A DNA stretch of 64,000 bases from Deltaproteobacteria bacterium (GCA_019309545.1 JAFDGA010000012.1:1-64000); one strand, 5' to 3'; shown: positions 27,329 through 35,874, counted from the first letter of the stretch. Notes: generated by a model from the letters alone, not told the origin. A program made the numbers and translations.

Positions 27329-27826
27329 ATGGAATATATCATCCGACCAGTTGCCGACCCGGACGGTGAAGCCGTGGTCAACATTTTTAATTATTATGTC
27401 AGCCATAGCTTTGCGGCCTTCCCGGAAGAACAAGTCGGGCCGGAATTTTTTCGCAAGTTAAAAAAACTGAGCAAAGGCTATCCTTTTTATATAATTGAAA
27501 CTGAAGATGAAATTGTTGGTTTCGGGCTGATGCGGCCCTATCAGCGCTTTAAGGTATTCCGGCGCACCGCGGAGTTAACCTATTTTATTTTGCCGGATCA
27601 CCTGCGGAAGGGTTTGGGAACCAGGCTGCTACTGATGTTAACCGATGAGGCCCGGAAGCTTGGCATTGATACGGTAGTGGCCACCCTGTCATCGTTAAAT
27701 TCCATTAGTTTTAATTTTCATAAGAAACATGGCTTTAACGAATACTGTGTATTAAAAAGAGTAGGCCAAAAATTTGGCAAAGATTTTGACGTTATTTATA
27801 TGCAAAAATTTTTAGATCAATCCTGA
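27329..27826 (+). CDS. GNAT-family N-acetyltransferase (phosphinothricin acetyltransferase-like)
   Basis: A 165-residue acetyl-CoA dependent transferase. It opens IIRPVADPDGEAVVNIFNYY like Pat/YncA enzymes, has the acetyl-CoA loop LPDHLRKGLGTRLL (Q/RxxGxG/A-like) and ends HKKHGFNEYCVLKRVGQKFG. The substrate is unknown; relatives acetylate phosphinothricin, methionine sulfoximine or other small amines. Confidence 0.88.
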   Translation: MEYIIRPVADPDGEAVVNIFNYYVSHSFAAFPEEQVGPEFFRKLKKLSKGYPFYIIETEDEIVGFGLMRPYQRFKVFRRTAELTYFILPDHLRKGLGTRLLLMLTDEARKLGIDTVVATLSSLNSISFNFHKKHGFNEYCVLKRVGQKFGKDFDVIYMQKFLDQS

Positions 27827-27870
27827 GGACCGGGCAATCTTGGTCGCTAGCTTGCCTGGGGGAGATTTTG

Positions 27871-28635
27871 ATGGATTATATACGCATCATACCCTGTTTG
27901 GATATTAAAGACGGCCGGGTGGTCAAAGGGATTCACTTTGTCAATCTGCGCGATGCCGGCGATCCGGTGGAAAATGCTCGCCTCTATGAACAGGAAGGGG
28001 CGGATGAACTGGCCTTGCTGGATATCACCGCCACCGTCGAGGGCCGTCACACGACCATCGATCTGGTCAGGCAGGTGGCGGCAGCGATTTCCATTCCCTT
28101 AACTGTGGGAGGCGGGGTGCACTCGCTGACCGACATCCAGCGGTTACTGGATGTGGGGGTGGCCAAGGTGGGGATCAACACCGCGGCCATCCAACGCCCG
28201 GCCCTGATCGAAGCCGCGGCTCGAATAGTGGGGTCAGGACGCTTGGTGGTGGCCATTGATGCCCGGCGTAATAGCGAGATGCCCTCCGGTTATGAACTGG
28301 TGACTCACGGCGGCCGGACTCCGACTGGCCAGGATGCCATTGCCTGGGCCCATAAGTGTCGGGACCTGGGAGCAGGCGAACTTTTGCCCACCAGCATGGA
28401 TACCGATGGGGTCAAAACCGGCTATGACCTGGAACTGACCCGCAAAATCAAAGAGGCCTCCCAGTTGCCGGTAATCGCCTCGGGCGGGGCCGGAAAGGTG
28501 GAGCATCTCTATGAGGCAGTGGTAAAAGGCAAGGCTGATGCGGTGTTGGCCGCGTCGATTTTCCACTTCCGGGAGATTTCCATCCAGGCTGCCAAAGAGT
28601 ACCTGCACCAGAAAGGCCTGCCGGTCAGACTGTAA
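27871..28635 (+). CDS. hisF: Imidazole glycerol phosphate synthase, cyclase subunit
   Basis: A 254-residue TIM barrel that, with HisH, makes imidazole glycerol phosphate and AICAR in histidine synthesis. CLDIKDGRVVKG contains the first catalytic Asp, VVAIDARR the second; LPTSMDTDGVKTGYD and IASGGAGKVEHL form the second phosphate site. ATG 27871 with GGGGGAG six bases before is preferred over TTG 27868. No other his gene is adjacent, so the pathway is dispersed here. Confidence 0.95.
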   Translation: MDYIRIIPCLDIKDGRVVKGIHFVNLRDAGDPVENARLYEQEGADELALLDITATVEGRHTTIDLVRQVAAAISIPLTVGGGVHSLTDIQRLLDVGVAKVGINTAAIQRPALIEAAARIVGSGRLVVAIDARRNSEMPSGYELVTHGGRTPTGQDAIAWAHKCRDLGAGELLPTSMDTDGVKTGYDLELTRKIKEASQLPVIASGGAGKVEHLYEAVVKGKADAVLAASIFHFREISIQAAKEYLHQKGLPVRL

Positions 28636-28730
28636 ACTTGAATTTGGGGGAGATAGGCGGGAAAGCGAGTCTTTTCCTCTCCCCGTGGCTATCTGGAAAA
28701 GGTGGGTTATGATCTGCGGAGACGGATAAG

Positions 28731-29357
28731 ATGGGTGATTTTTTAGGATTGCTGCTGGCAGCTTATTTATTGGGGTCCATTCCAACCGGTCTGATTATCG
28801 CCTGGCTGATGGGCGGCCCCGACCCCCGGGAGGCCGGAAGCGGGAATATCGGCGCGGCCAATGTCTATCGACTGCTGGGACGTAATGCGGGGGTATTCAC
28901 TCTGTTCGGGGATGCCTTGAAAGGGGCGCTCCCGGTCTTTGTGGCCCGCTTTGGCCCAGTGGCTCTGGGAGCCTGGCACGGCTGGGCCATTGCCGCAGTG
29001 GGTCTGGTGGCGGTTTTGGGCCATATCCATCCTCTTTACCTGCGGTTCAAGGGCGGCAAGGGAGCAGCTACGGGTTTGGGAGTGATTGCCACCCTCTGTC
29101 CCCTGGCCGCCTTACTTTTGGTGGCGGTCTGGGTGGCAGTGGTGAGCTATTACCGAATGATTTCTCTGGCCTCACTGGCCGTGGCCTGGCTCATGCCGCT
29201 GGCCGTAGGCCTGTTTTCAGATTCCACCCCTAATTTAGTGGTATCCGGCCTCATCTCGGTGCTCATTCTGTTCCGGCATCAGGATAATATTGTCCGCCTG
29301 GTTAAAGGGGAGGAACCGCCTGTGGTCTTTTCCAAAAAGTCTAAGAAACCGCATTAG
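28731..29357 (+). CDS. plsY: Acyl-phosphate:glycerol-3-phosphate acyltransferase
   Basis: A 208-residue inner-membrane enzyme with five or so hydrophobic segments that acylates sn-1 of glycerol-3-phosphate from acyl-phosphate. The three PlsY motifs are seen: LGSIPTGLI...GSGNIGAANVYR, GHIHPLYLRFKGGKGAATGLG and FRHQDNIVRLVKGEE. GGAG lies nine bases before ATG 28731. Confidence 0.95.
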   Translation: MGDFLGLLLAAYLLGSIPTGLIIAWLMGGPDPREAGSGNIGAANVYRLLGRNAGVFTLFGDALKGALPVFVARFGPVALGAWHGWAIAAVGLVAVLGHIHPLYLRFKGGKGAATGLGVIATLCPLAALLLVAVWVAVVSYYRMISLASLAVAWLMPLAVGLFSDSTPNLVVSGLISVLILFRHQDNIVRLVKGEEPPVVFSKKSKKPH

Positions 29358-29574
29358 TAAATAAGCCTTGCTATGACCAAGGGCCCAATTTAATACCCTC
29401 ATTTGGAATTTTCCCGATTTTCAGGGCACCGGAAGCCCATAGATGATTTTATAGATTAAATTCCCTGAGGGCCGTCCTCCCGCGGAACCGCTAACTTGCC
29501 AACACCATCGGTTTATTGCCCGTTGGAAACTCACTGATCTTTCCATATGAAATAATTTTCCTGAAAAATAAGAA

Positions 29575-29583
29575 ATCGGTTAT
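29575..29583 (+). promoter_or_regulatory. Possible -10 region in a 289-base gap
   Basis: GGTTATAATC near 29576-29585 holds a TATAAT hexamer about 65 bases before the CBS-ACT gene. No convincing -35 is seen. The rest of 29358-29646 shows no coding signal. Confidence 0.3.
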
Positions 29584-29646
29584 AATCAATAGCGGTTAGC
29601 AGCTAAGTTTGGTTAGCCCGCGGCACCCGAAAGGAGGAAGGCTGAC

Positions 29647-30315
29647 ATGTTGGTACGGGAATGGATGACTTCGGATTTAGTAACGGTGGATGAGAATACC
29701 TCGATGATGAAGGCCTTGCACATCATGAAGGAGGAACGCATTCGCCGCTTGCCAGTACTGCATCGGGGCAAACTGACCGGGATTATTTCCGATCGGGACC
29801 TGAAAGAAGCTTCGCCGTCCAAGGCCACATCCCTCGATATTCACGAACTTTACTATCTTTTGGCCGAAATCAAGGTCAGGGAGATCATGACCAAAAATCC
29901 CTTGACCATCGGTCCGGATGAAACCGTTGAACGGGCCGCGGTAATAATGCTGGAAAACAAGGTTTCCGGTTTGCCGGTGGTCAATGAAGATCAGGAGCTG
30001 GTCGGAATCATCACTGAATCGGATGTGTTCCGGGCCTTTGTCAATATCACCGGCATCTATAAGGGGAATATTCAGTTTGCTTTTCAACTGGAAGACCGTC
30101 CCGGCTCTATAAAAGAACTGGCGGATATCATCCGGGGGCACGGGGGGCGGACCGTGAGCATTTTGAGTTCCAACGATATCGCCGCGGAAGGCTATCGGCG
30201 GGTCTATATCCGCATCATGGATCTGCCATTCGAGAAATTAAAGGCCCTGGAAGAGGAACTGCACCAAAAAGCTAGAGTGCTTTATGTGGTGAAAGATATC
30301 TTAAAAACCGTTTAA
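29647..30315 (+). CDS. CBS-pair and ACT domain protein (AcuB-like)
   Basis: A 222-residue soluble regulatory protein. CBS 1 spans about residues 1-58 (WMTSDLVTVDENTSM, GIISDRDLKEA), CBS 2 about 78-136 (IMTKNPLTIGPDETVERAA, GIITESDVFRAF), and an ACT domain about 145-215 (FQLEDRPGSIKELADIIRGHG). CBS pairs bind adenosyl nucleotides and ACT domains amino acids, so it likely senses metabolites. The ribosome-binding site AAGGAGG is strong. It stands alone, so the target is unknown. Confidence 0.9.
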   Translation: MLVREWMTSDLVTVDENTSMMKALHIMKEERIRRLPVLHRGKLTGIISDRDLKEASPSKATSLDIHELYYLLAEIKVREIMTKNPLTIGPDETVERAAVIMLENKVSGLPVVNEDQELVGIITESDVFRAFVNITGIYKGNIQFAFQLEDRPGSIKELADIIRGHGGRTVSILSSNDIAAEGYRRVYIRIMDLPFEKLKALEEELHQKARVLYVVKDILKTV

Positions 30316-30394
30316 TGCCACCTGGGGTTTTGGTTTTCGGTTAATAAATTAGACTTGTCGATAGAGCCACCCCTTAACCCAAGAGAGGCCACAC

Positions 30395-30769
30395 ATGCAA
30401 AAAAAACATTTTACTGAGGCAGAGCCGGTGGCTATTGCCCGAACCGGATTTAAGGGCCTATCCGCCCGCTACCTGTGGACCAAAGCCGATGGCTGTCCCC
30501 ATTTTGCCATGCGGGTGATGGAATTCGAGCCCCAGGGCCACACTTCATTTCATGCTCACCGGGAGGAACACGAAATTTTTGTATTGGAAGGGGCACCAAT
30601 ATATATTGATGCCAGCGGGAAAGAGACCCGCCTGCAGGTCGGCGATACGGTATATGTGCCGCCGGAGGAGCCTCACCAGTTCAAGAATGTCGGCGACACC
30701 GTAATGCGACTCCTTTGCCTGATTCCTATCCTTCCGGGTGCTGATGGTAAATCGACAACCCCGTGTTAG
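30395..30769 (+). CDS. Cupin-domain protein
   Basis: A 124-residue single cupin. Motif 1 GHTSFHAHREEHEIFVLEG supplies two His and a Glu, and motif 2 VPPEEPHQFKN supplies the last His, so a metal site is likely. Small cupins of this type may be isomerases, dioxygenases or sensors; the substrate is not apparent. A strong terminator follows. Confidence 0.9.
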   Translation: MQKKHFTEAEPVAIARTGFKGLSARYLWTKADGCPHFAMRVMEFEPQGHTSFHAHREEHEIFVLEGAPIYIDASGKETRLQVGDTVYVPPEEPHQFKNVGDTVMRLLCLIPILPGADGKSTTPC

Positions 30770-30783
30770 ATTGACCAATAAGC

Positions 30784-30810
30784 CGGCTCCCCGCCCAGGA
30801 GCCGTTTTTT
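30784..30810 (+). terminator. Rho-independent terminator after the cupin gene
   Basis: CGGCTCC (30784-30790), 7-base loop, GGAGCCG (30798-30804), then TTTTTT. Confidence 0.85.
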
Positions 30811-30819
30811 CTGATCCCC

Positions 30820-30848
30820 ATTCATTTAATTGATGGCCTGAGTAATAA
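30820..30848. repeat. Fragment of the dispersed intergenic repeat, copy D
   Basis: TTCATTTAATTGATGGCCTG followed by AGTAATAAA matches the 3' block of copy A (TTCATTTATTTTCTGGCCTG). The G-rich 5' block is absent. Confidence 0.4.
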
Positions 30849-30926
30849 ATATTTCCTTTGATAAAATGTAGATGACGACTTTAAGTGGAATTCCTCGAAT
30901 GGTAAGGGTGGTGCTGTTGATAGCAA

Positions 30927-31268
30927 ATGAAGACTTATCCGGAATCCGCCATGAGGCGGGCGATGAAGGTGCTGGAAGTGATAATGAAGGCGCTGGCCAG
31001 AGAGATCAAATGGCTGCAGGCGGCAGATATTTGGGGAGTGACCCAACGGACCATCCGCAGAAGGCGGGCGGCCTTCGGCCCGGCAGGCGTCTTATAACGT
31101 AGTGGAAAAGGTGCTGGGGCTGTGGGTCAATGACTACTTTGACCACATAATAAGCATTTTCATGAAATTTTAGTAAAACGGCATGGCATTGTGTCCAGTT
31201 GCACCGGCATCAAGAATCTGTTACAGGAAGCCAGGTATATGAAGCGGCGGCAAGGGCGGCTCGATTAA
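30927..31268 (+). pseudogene. ISNCY-type transposase relic
   Basis: The first 57 codons (30927-31097) read ...MKVLEVIMKALAREIKWLQAADIWGVTQRTIRRRR, the N-terminal helix-turn-helix of ISNCY/IS1202-like transposases. A later frame, from about 31155 to TAA 31268, reads HFHEILVKRHGIVSSCTGIKNLLQEA, which matches the family's HFHEKL...HGI...YTWVKxALQEAG segment. The stretch between is out of frame, and the catalytic core is gone. It is a heavily degraded fragment. Confidence 0.7.
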
Positions 31269-31272
31269 TTAC

Positions 31273-31301
31273 TTGACAATAACCGTCATATAGATTAAAT
31301 T
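31273..31301 (+). promoter_or_regulatory. Candidate promoter upstream of the csp region
   Basis: TTGACA (31273-31278), 17-base spacer, TAAATT (31296-31301). Transcription would start near 31308 and run into a terminator-like hairpin at 31361-31399 before reaching csp. Confidence 0.5.
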
Positions 31302-31307
31302 AACCTA

Positions 31308-31399
31308 AAAGTAGCATGTTAGAGTAAAAAGCAGGCAAGCAAGATCGCTGGCCCTGGACAAATCGGAAGGGGATCTGAATCGCCCTCCGATTTTTTTTT
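31308..31399 (+). ncRNA. Putative small RNA or attenuated csp leader
   Basis: A stretch of about 90 bases lies between a good promoter and an intrinsic terminator (AATCGGA 31361-31367 pairs with TCCGATT 31386-31392, nine T at 31391-31399), with no frame of useful length. It is either a free sRNA or the 5' leader of the cold-shock gene controlled by premature termination. Confidence 0.4.
31361..31399 (+). terminator. Intrinsic terminator / attenuator upstream of csp
   Basis: Stem AATCGGA with TCCGATT plus adjoining GG/CC pairs, followed by nine consecutive T. It ends 70 bases before the csp start. Confidence 0.7.
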
Positions 31400-31469
31400 G
31401 CCTCACTGCTCTTTTGGTCCTGCCTTGGGGCAGGAAATTGTATTACTATTTCAGGAGGATCATAAGTAA

Positions 31470-31673
31470 ATGAAGGAAACCGGCAAAGTTAAGTGGTTTA
31501 ATGACGCTAAAGGGTATGGGTTTATTTCCCGGGAGAACGGTGTGGATGTCTTTGTGCATCACAGTGCAGTTCAGGGCGAAGGTTTTAAGTCCCTGGCGGA
31601 AGACCAGGAAGTGGAATTTGAGGTAGTCCAAGGTCAGAAAGGTCTCCAGGCTCAGAACGTCGTTAAGCTTTAA
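31470..31673 (+). CDS. Cold-shock protein (CspA family)
   Basis: A 67-residue OB-fold RNA chaperone. RNP1 is KGYGFISR and RNP2 VFVHHSAV, both intact; the start [14 protein letters not shown] is typical. AGGAGG precedes ATG 31470 at normal distance. The long leader with a possible attenuator suggests post-initiation control, common for csp genes. Confidence 0.95.
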   Translation: MKETGKVKWFNDAKGYGFISRENGVDVFVHHSAVQGEGFKSLAEDQEVEFEVVQGQKGLQAQNVVKL

Positions 31674-31691
31674 GCAATTGACGCCTGATGA

Positions 31692-31728
31692 GCAGAACTC
31701 CGCTTGTATAAAGTGAGCGGAGTTCTGC
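31692..31728. terminator. Stem-loop after csp
   Basis: A perfect 13-base inverted repeat, GCAGAACTCCGCT (31692-31704) and AGCGGAGTTCTGC (31716-31728), with an 11-base loop. No T-run follows, so it may be a processing or stability element rather than a classical terminator. Confidence 0.55.
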
Positions 31729-31754
31729 CCACTTAAACCAGATGGAGGAGATTA

Positions 31755-31901
31755 GTGGCAAAAAAACGTTACGGCTGGGAAAAACGGGCCAAAGAGCTGG
31801 CCCGCAAGGCAAAACACGAAGCTAAGATGAAACACCGACAGAACAAATCCCAGACTGAATCGATAGAAAAGACCGCCGAGAGCCAGAATGAGGATGCTTA
31901 G
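31755..31901 (+). CDS. Small basic protein, 48 aa
   Basis: GTG 31755 with a strong GGAGGAG upstream opens a 48-residue frame. The N-terminal 30 residues are Lys/Arg-rich (AKKRYGWEKRAKELARKAKH) and the last 15 acidic. The frame is too clean and well initiated to be chance. Its place between Csp and an RRM protein suggests RNA binding, but I recognise no family. Confidence 0.55.
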   Translation: MAKKRYGWEKRAKELARKAKHEAKMKHRQNKSQTESIEKTAESQNEDA

Positions 31902-31962
31902 TTCGGGCAACCCAAACAACAGAAATTCCGGAAAGGGAATGTTTGATAGAAAGGATATGAGC

Positions 31963-32247
31963 ATGAAATTGTATGTTGGCAACCTGTCCTACCAGTTCAC
32001 CGAAGATCAATTGAAAGAGCTGTTTGCCGAAGCCGGGGAGGTGGTCTCAGCCAGGATTATCACTGACCGGATTACCGGTCAGCCTAGGGGCTTTGGTTTT
32101 GTGGAGATGGGAACCAAACGGGAAGGCCAGAAGGCCATCTCTATGATTAATAAACGGATGGTGGAAGGCCGTCCCCTGGCAGTCAATGAAGCCAGACCAC
32201 AACAGCAGAGAGGCTCTTTCGGCGGCCGGGGCCGCAACTACCGGTGA
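31963..32247 (+). CDS. RRM-domain RNA-binding protein
   Basis: A 94-residue bacterial glycine-rich RNA-binding protein. RNP2 is KLYVGNLSY and RNP1 RGFGFVEM, followed by a short Gln/Arg/Gly tail (QQQRGSFGGRGRNYR). ATG 31963 is the usual start for the family, with AGGA nearby; longer in-frame starts reach back to 31888 inside the previous gene. Such proteins are often cold-induced and sit next to csp genes. Confidence 0.92.
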   Translation: MKLYVGNLSYQFTEDQLKELFAEAGEVVSARIITDRITGQPRGFGFVEMGTKREGQKAISMINKRMVEGRPLAVNEARPQQQRGSFGGRGRNYR

Positions 32248-32328
32248 TCGCTTTGGTCTGAAACCATAGTTCAGAAAGAGAACCGGCCGACTTATAAGCA
32301 TAAAGATTATTTAGCCTAGCAAGGCCAC

Positions 32329-32368
32329 AAAGGGGGCCTGGTTAAGCGGTTAGCAACGGCCCCCCTTT
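32329..32368. terminator. Bidirectional terminator between convergent genes
   Basis: AAAGGGGGCC (32329-32338) pairs with GGCCCCCCTTT (32358-32368). A-rich and T-rich ends would serve both the RRM gene and the minus-strand ATPase operon. Confidence 0.65.
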
Positions 32369-32383
32369 AAATAAGGCAAAATT

Positions 32384-33253
32384 TCAAGAGGTATGTTGCA
32401 GGGCCGCTTGCAGCTTGCGCCAAAGATTTTTAAACTCCTCGATCAAAAATCCATCAGTATACTCCGGCAAAGTTTTTTCTGCCACCATGGCCTTAATAAA
32501 CACCGGATCATAAGGCAGACGTCCCAGTACCGGAAAATTGCGTTCCTGACAGAGACGGGTTAACTCCTCGGTGATCTGCGGATTGAGGTCCCATTTGTTG
32601 ATCAGGGCATAAGTGGGTATCTGGAAATGGGCAGTCAGGGTCGCCGCCCGTTCCAGGTCGTGGCGGCCGGAGACCGTAGGCTCAGTGACCAGCAGCACCG
32701 CATGGGCCCCGGTTAGGGAGGCGATCACCGGGCAGCCGATACCCGGAGGGCCGTCCACCAGGATATAGTCTTTGTGGTGGGCTTCGCCGATCTCCTGGGC
32801 TTTGCGCCGGACCACGGTGACCAGTTTGCCAGAGTTTTCCGCGGCGATGTGCAAGCGGGCATGGACCATGGGCCCGAAGCGGGTGTCGGAGACGTAATAT
32901 TCGCCGTCGACGGTGTCCAGGAAGTCAATGGCCTTTTCGGGACAGAAGTGGACGCAGACCTTACACCCTTCGCAGGAAAAGGGATCGACCTGAAAATCGG
33001 GGGTGATGGCCTCGAAGCGGCATAATTCCCGACACTGGCCGCACTGGGTGCAACGATCCGGATCGATCCGGGCCTTGTGCCCGCCGGAAAATTGATAACT
33101 CTCATTGATGGTGGGAGCCAGCAGCAGATGCAGATCAGCGGCGTCGACATCACAATCGCACACCACCAGGGACTCCCCTAAGGCTGCCAGGGCGGCGGTG
33201 ATCGAGGTTTTACCGGTCCCGCCTTTACCGCTCAAGATTACCAGTTCCCTCAT
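32384..33253 (-). CDS. Ferredoxin-containing MinD-like P-loop ATPase (ORP cluster, second copy)
   Basis: A 289-residue SIMIBI ATPase. The deviant Walker A SGKGGTGKTS starts the protein; two 4Fe-4S motifs are inserted near residues 60-110 (CTQCGQCRELCR and CEGCKVCVHFCP). The switch region LVDGPPGIGCPVIASLTGA follows. It is COG1149-like. Start ATG 33253 overlaps the previous gene's stop (ATGA). In Desulfovibrio, paired proteins of this type are encoded with the orange protein and form part of that complex. Confidence 0.88.
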   Translation of the reverse strand: MRELVILSGKGGTGKTSITAALAALGESLVVCDCDVDAADLHLLLAPTINESYQFSGGHKARIDPDRCTQCGQCRELCRFEAITPDFQVDPFSCEGCKVCVHFCPEKAIDFLDTVDGEYYVSDTRFGPMVHARLHIAAENSGKLVTVVRRKAQEIGEAHHKDYILVDGPPGIGCPVIASLTGAHAVLLVTEPTVSGRHDLERAATLTAHFQIPTYALINKWDLNPQITEELTRLCQERNFPVLGRLPYDPVFIKAMVAEKTLPEYTDGFLIEEFKNLWRKLQAALQHTS

Positions 33254-34095
33254 GATCCTTGCCATCCCTTCGTTATCTGCTCCATCAGTCCTACCATCTG
33301 CTCTTTAAATCCCGGAATGGCCGCGGTCAGTAACTGGCCCCGGGAATAGGCTTCGGCTATCTGCCGGGAATAAGGCAAAGACAGGAGCACCGGTATATCT
33401 TCCCGGTCGCAATAGTCTTGCACTTCTGGAGTCCCGACATCCGACCGGTTGATGATTACTCCCATGGGCAGCCCCATGGTCCGGACGGTCTCTACCGCCA
33501 GCTTCAGGTCATGGAAGCCAAACGGCGTCGGCTCGGTCACCAGTATCACGTAATCGGCGTCCTTAAGGGCGGCGATGACCGGGCAGGAAGTGCCCGGGGG
33601 GGCATCGATGATTACCGTCCGGCTGAGGTCCATCCGGCCTTTAACCTCACGGATCAGCGGCGGGGCCATGGCTTCACCAACCCGCAGGCGGCCATAGACA
33701 CAATGCACTCCCTCTTGGCACACACCACTTTGGATTTCTCCCAGTTGCCGGGTCCTCTCATGAATGGCCTCTGCTTCACAGACCAGAAAGCAGCCTCTAC
33801 AACTATGGCACATTTCCGGGAAAATCAGCACCGTCTGCTCCAAGGGGACGATGGCGCTGAATTGGCAGATCTGGCCACATGCGCCACAGAAATTACAGCG
33901 GTCCAGATCAACCTGGGGGACCGGCGCCGTGACGGTCTCATTCTCTGCCTGGAACAGAGGCAGAAACAGATGGGCATTAGGCTCCTCGACGTCGCAATCC
34001 AGCAGTTGTGCCTGATTTCCCAGGGCGGCCGCCAGGTTGACCGCCAGGGTGGTTTTGCCGGTGCCGCCCTTACCGCTGGCGATAGCAATTTTCAT
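33250..34095 (-). CDS. Ferredoxin-containing MinD-like P-loop ATPase (ORP cluster, first copy)
   Basis: A 281-residue paralogue of the downstream protein. Walker A ASGKGGTGKTTLAVNLA, 4Fe-4S motifs CNFCGACGQICQ and CHSCRGCFLVCE, and the switch IIDAPPGTSCPVIAALKDAD are intact. The two copies may act as a heterodimer, since both keep their ATPase and cluster residues. Overlap by four bases with the next gene and 15 bases after mrp shows operon membership. Confidence 0.88.
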   Translation of the reverse strand: MKIAIASGKGGTGKTTLAVNLAAALGNQAQLLDCDVEEPNAHLFLPLFQAENETVTAPVPQVDLDRCNFCGACGQICQFSAIVPLEQTVLIFPEMCHSCRGCFLVCEAEAIHERTRQLGEIQSGVCQEGVHCVYGRLRVGEAMAPPLIREVKGRMDLSRTVIIDAPPGTSCPVIAALKDADYVILVTEPTPFGFHDLKLAVETVRTMGLPMGVIINRSDVGTPEVQDYCDREDIPVLLSLPYSRQIAEAYSRGQLLTAAIPGFKEQMVGLMEQITKGWQGS

Positions 34096-34110
34096 GATTC
34101 CCCGGCCTCA

Positions 34111-35355
34111 TCAATGATCACAAACATTAGGACCGGTCACCAGGGACTTGTCAAAGTATTGCTGGAGTAACTCCTCGGGAGAAAGCAACGGTGCTCCGGT
34201 TATGACCTCGATACCCTTCTGCTGAAACAGTGCCTGGGCCCTCGACCCCATGCCCGCGGCAAAGATATGGGTTACCTCTAACTCTTCCATCCAGGCCGGC
34301 AAGACGCCGGGCTCATGGGGGGGCGGGGTGACCACCTCCTGGTTTAAGATATTATGATCTTGTACTGTCAACAGGGCGTATTGCTGGGCATGCCCGAAAT
34401 GCTCGGCCAAGCGCCCATTTTCCAACGGGAAAGCGAATTTTGCAGTACCTGGCTGCCGGGCCTGGGTCCTTTTCTCTGCCGCTTCTTTGTCCAGGATTTC
34501 GACAATATTATCTACTATGGGTTTAAAAGTTTCCAGGTAGGGGCTCTTTTTAAGTTTCAGCAGCGGCATCTGCCCGGCGTCGCCGGCTTCAACGACATTA
34601 TAATCAAAGGGCAGGCTGCCCAATAACGGCACCTTCATAACCTGGGCCGTCTTTTCCCCGCCGCCGGATTTAAACAAGGGGATTTGTTCGCCGCATTTGG
34701 GGCAGATCAGGTGGCTCATGTTTTCGACCAGGCCCAGAATTTTCATGTTGACCTTGCGACAGAAATTGATTGACTTGCGGACATCGGCCAGAGAGATTTC
34801 CTGGGGAGTGGTAACAATAATGGCCTGAGCATCCGGTATGGTCTGAGCCACCGACAAGGGTTCATCGCCGGTGCCGGGCGGGGAATCGATGATCAGGTAA
34901 TCAAGCTGGCCCCATTCCACATCGGTGATAAATTGTTGAATGACCCGGTGTTTGAGCGGACCCCGCCAGATAACCGCCGAATCCCGGTTCTGCATCAGGG
35001 CCTCAATGGAGATCACCTTCAAATTATCGGACAGATCGCCCGGTAGCACAAAGCTACCATGGGTCAGGTCCAGGGCCTCCCTCAACCCTAACATCCGCAG
35101 TACATTGGGTCCGTGCAGATCGACGTCCATGATGCCCACCTTGAAACCCCGCCAGGCCAGGGCTAAGGCCAGGGTCACCGCCACACTGCTTTTGCCGACG
35201 CCGCCCTTCCCACTCATCACCAGCAGTTTATGGCGAATCTGCTGGAGAGCGTTGCGCAGCTGGCGTTCCTCTTGTTGGGCTTCTTCATCGTGATGATGCT
35301 GGTGTCCACAGGTGGAGCAACTGGGACCCCCCTGATGATGAGAAGAATCGTGCAT
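34111..35355 (-). CDS. mrp: Mrp/NBP35 ATPase fused to a NifX/ORP-like domain (MrpORP)
   Basis: A 414-residue fusion. The N-terminus is Cys/His rich (CSTCGHQHHHDEE). The Mrp ATPase core (residues about 40-290) has SGKGGVGKSS, IDSPPGTGDEPL and the CPKCG cluster-binding pair. The last 100 residues, FAFPLENGRLAEHFGHAQQY..., are a NifX/NafY-like dinitrogenase-cofactor domain. This exact fusion, MrpORP, is known from sulfate reducers, where it carries Fe-S and interacts with the Mo-Cu orange protein. ATG 35355 is chosen, with AGGAGG ten bases upstream. Confidence 0.9.
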   Translation of the reverse strand: MHDSSHHQGGPSCSTCGHQHHHDEEAQQEERQLRNALQQIRHKLLVMSGKGGVGKSSVAVTLALALAWRGFKVGIMDVDLHGPNVLRMLGLREALDLTHGSFVLPGDLSDNLKVISIEALMQNRDSAVIWRGPLKHRVIQQFITDVEWGQLDYLIIDSPPGTGDEPLSVAQTIPDAQAIIVTTPQEISLADVRKSINFCRKVNMKILGLVENMSHLICPKCGEQIPLFKSGGGEKTAQVMKVPLLGSLPFDYNVVEAGDAGQMPLLKLKKSPYLETFKPIVDNIVEILDKEAAEKRTQARQPGTAKFAFPLENGRLAEHFGHAQQYALLTVQDHNILNQEVVTPPPHEPGVLPAWMEELEVTHIFAAGMGSRAQALFQQKGIEVITGAPLLSPEELLQQYFDKSLVTGPNVCDH

Positions 35356-35508
35356 TATGTTCAAATCCTCCTTAGAAAATTTCTTAATTAATTAGATGAC
35401 TAAAAGTTTAAAAAGTCAAGTCGATGGCATTGAGCCTTCCATTGCCAAATACCCGTGGTGCCCTGAAGAAGCCGCTAATGCCATCCCATCCTCAGGTTGA
35501 TCCTGATT

Positions 35509-35874
35509 TTAGCTCCAATGCCCTTTGACATTGGGATTCTGGGCCATATTTATTTCGCCACGCTTGAATCGCTCAACCGCCTGGCGTACTGTGCTGTTAA
35601 CCCCGATTGCCACCTGAATCCCGGCGGCCTGAAGGGTCTGGAAGGCATTCGGCCCACAGTTGCCGGTGAGAACGGTTTTGATCCGGTGCTGGGACACCAG
35701 ACGGGCGGTCTGAATGCCGGCTCCGTGCGCGGCGTTATTATTAGAGGTATTATCCAGGACTTCCCATTCCATAGTTTCCGGATCTACCACAACAAAATAC
35801 TTGGCCCGGCCAAAGCGGGGATCTACCGGTGAATCGAAACTTTTCTCGATGGCGCTGACTGCGATGGTCTTCAT
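35509..35874 (-). CDS. NifX/NafY-family protein, orange-protein (ORP)-like
   Basis: A 121-residue dinitrogenase iron-molybdenum cofactor-type protein. It shows SPVDPRFGRAKYFVVVD, NAAHGAGIQTARLV and VLTGNCGPNAFQTLQAAG, the usual pattern of the family. Members include the orange protein, which holds a Mo-Cu sulfide cluster non-covalently. Being next to MrpORP and the MinD pair favours that identity. Start ATG 35874 has AAGGAG. Confidence 0.85.
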   Translation of the reverse strand: MKTIAVSAIEKSFDSPVDPRFGRAKYFVVVDPETMEWEVLDNTSNNNAAHGAGIQTARLVSQHRIKTVLTGNCGPNAFQTLQAAGIQVAIGVNSTVRQAVERFKRGEINMAQNPNVKGHWS

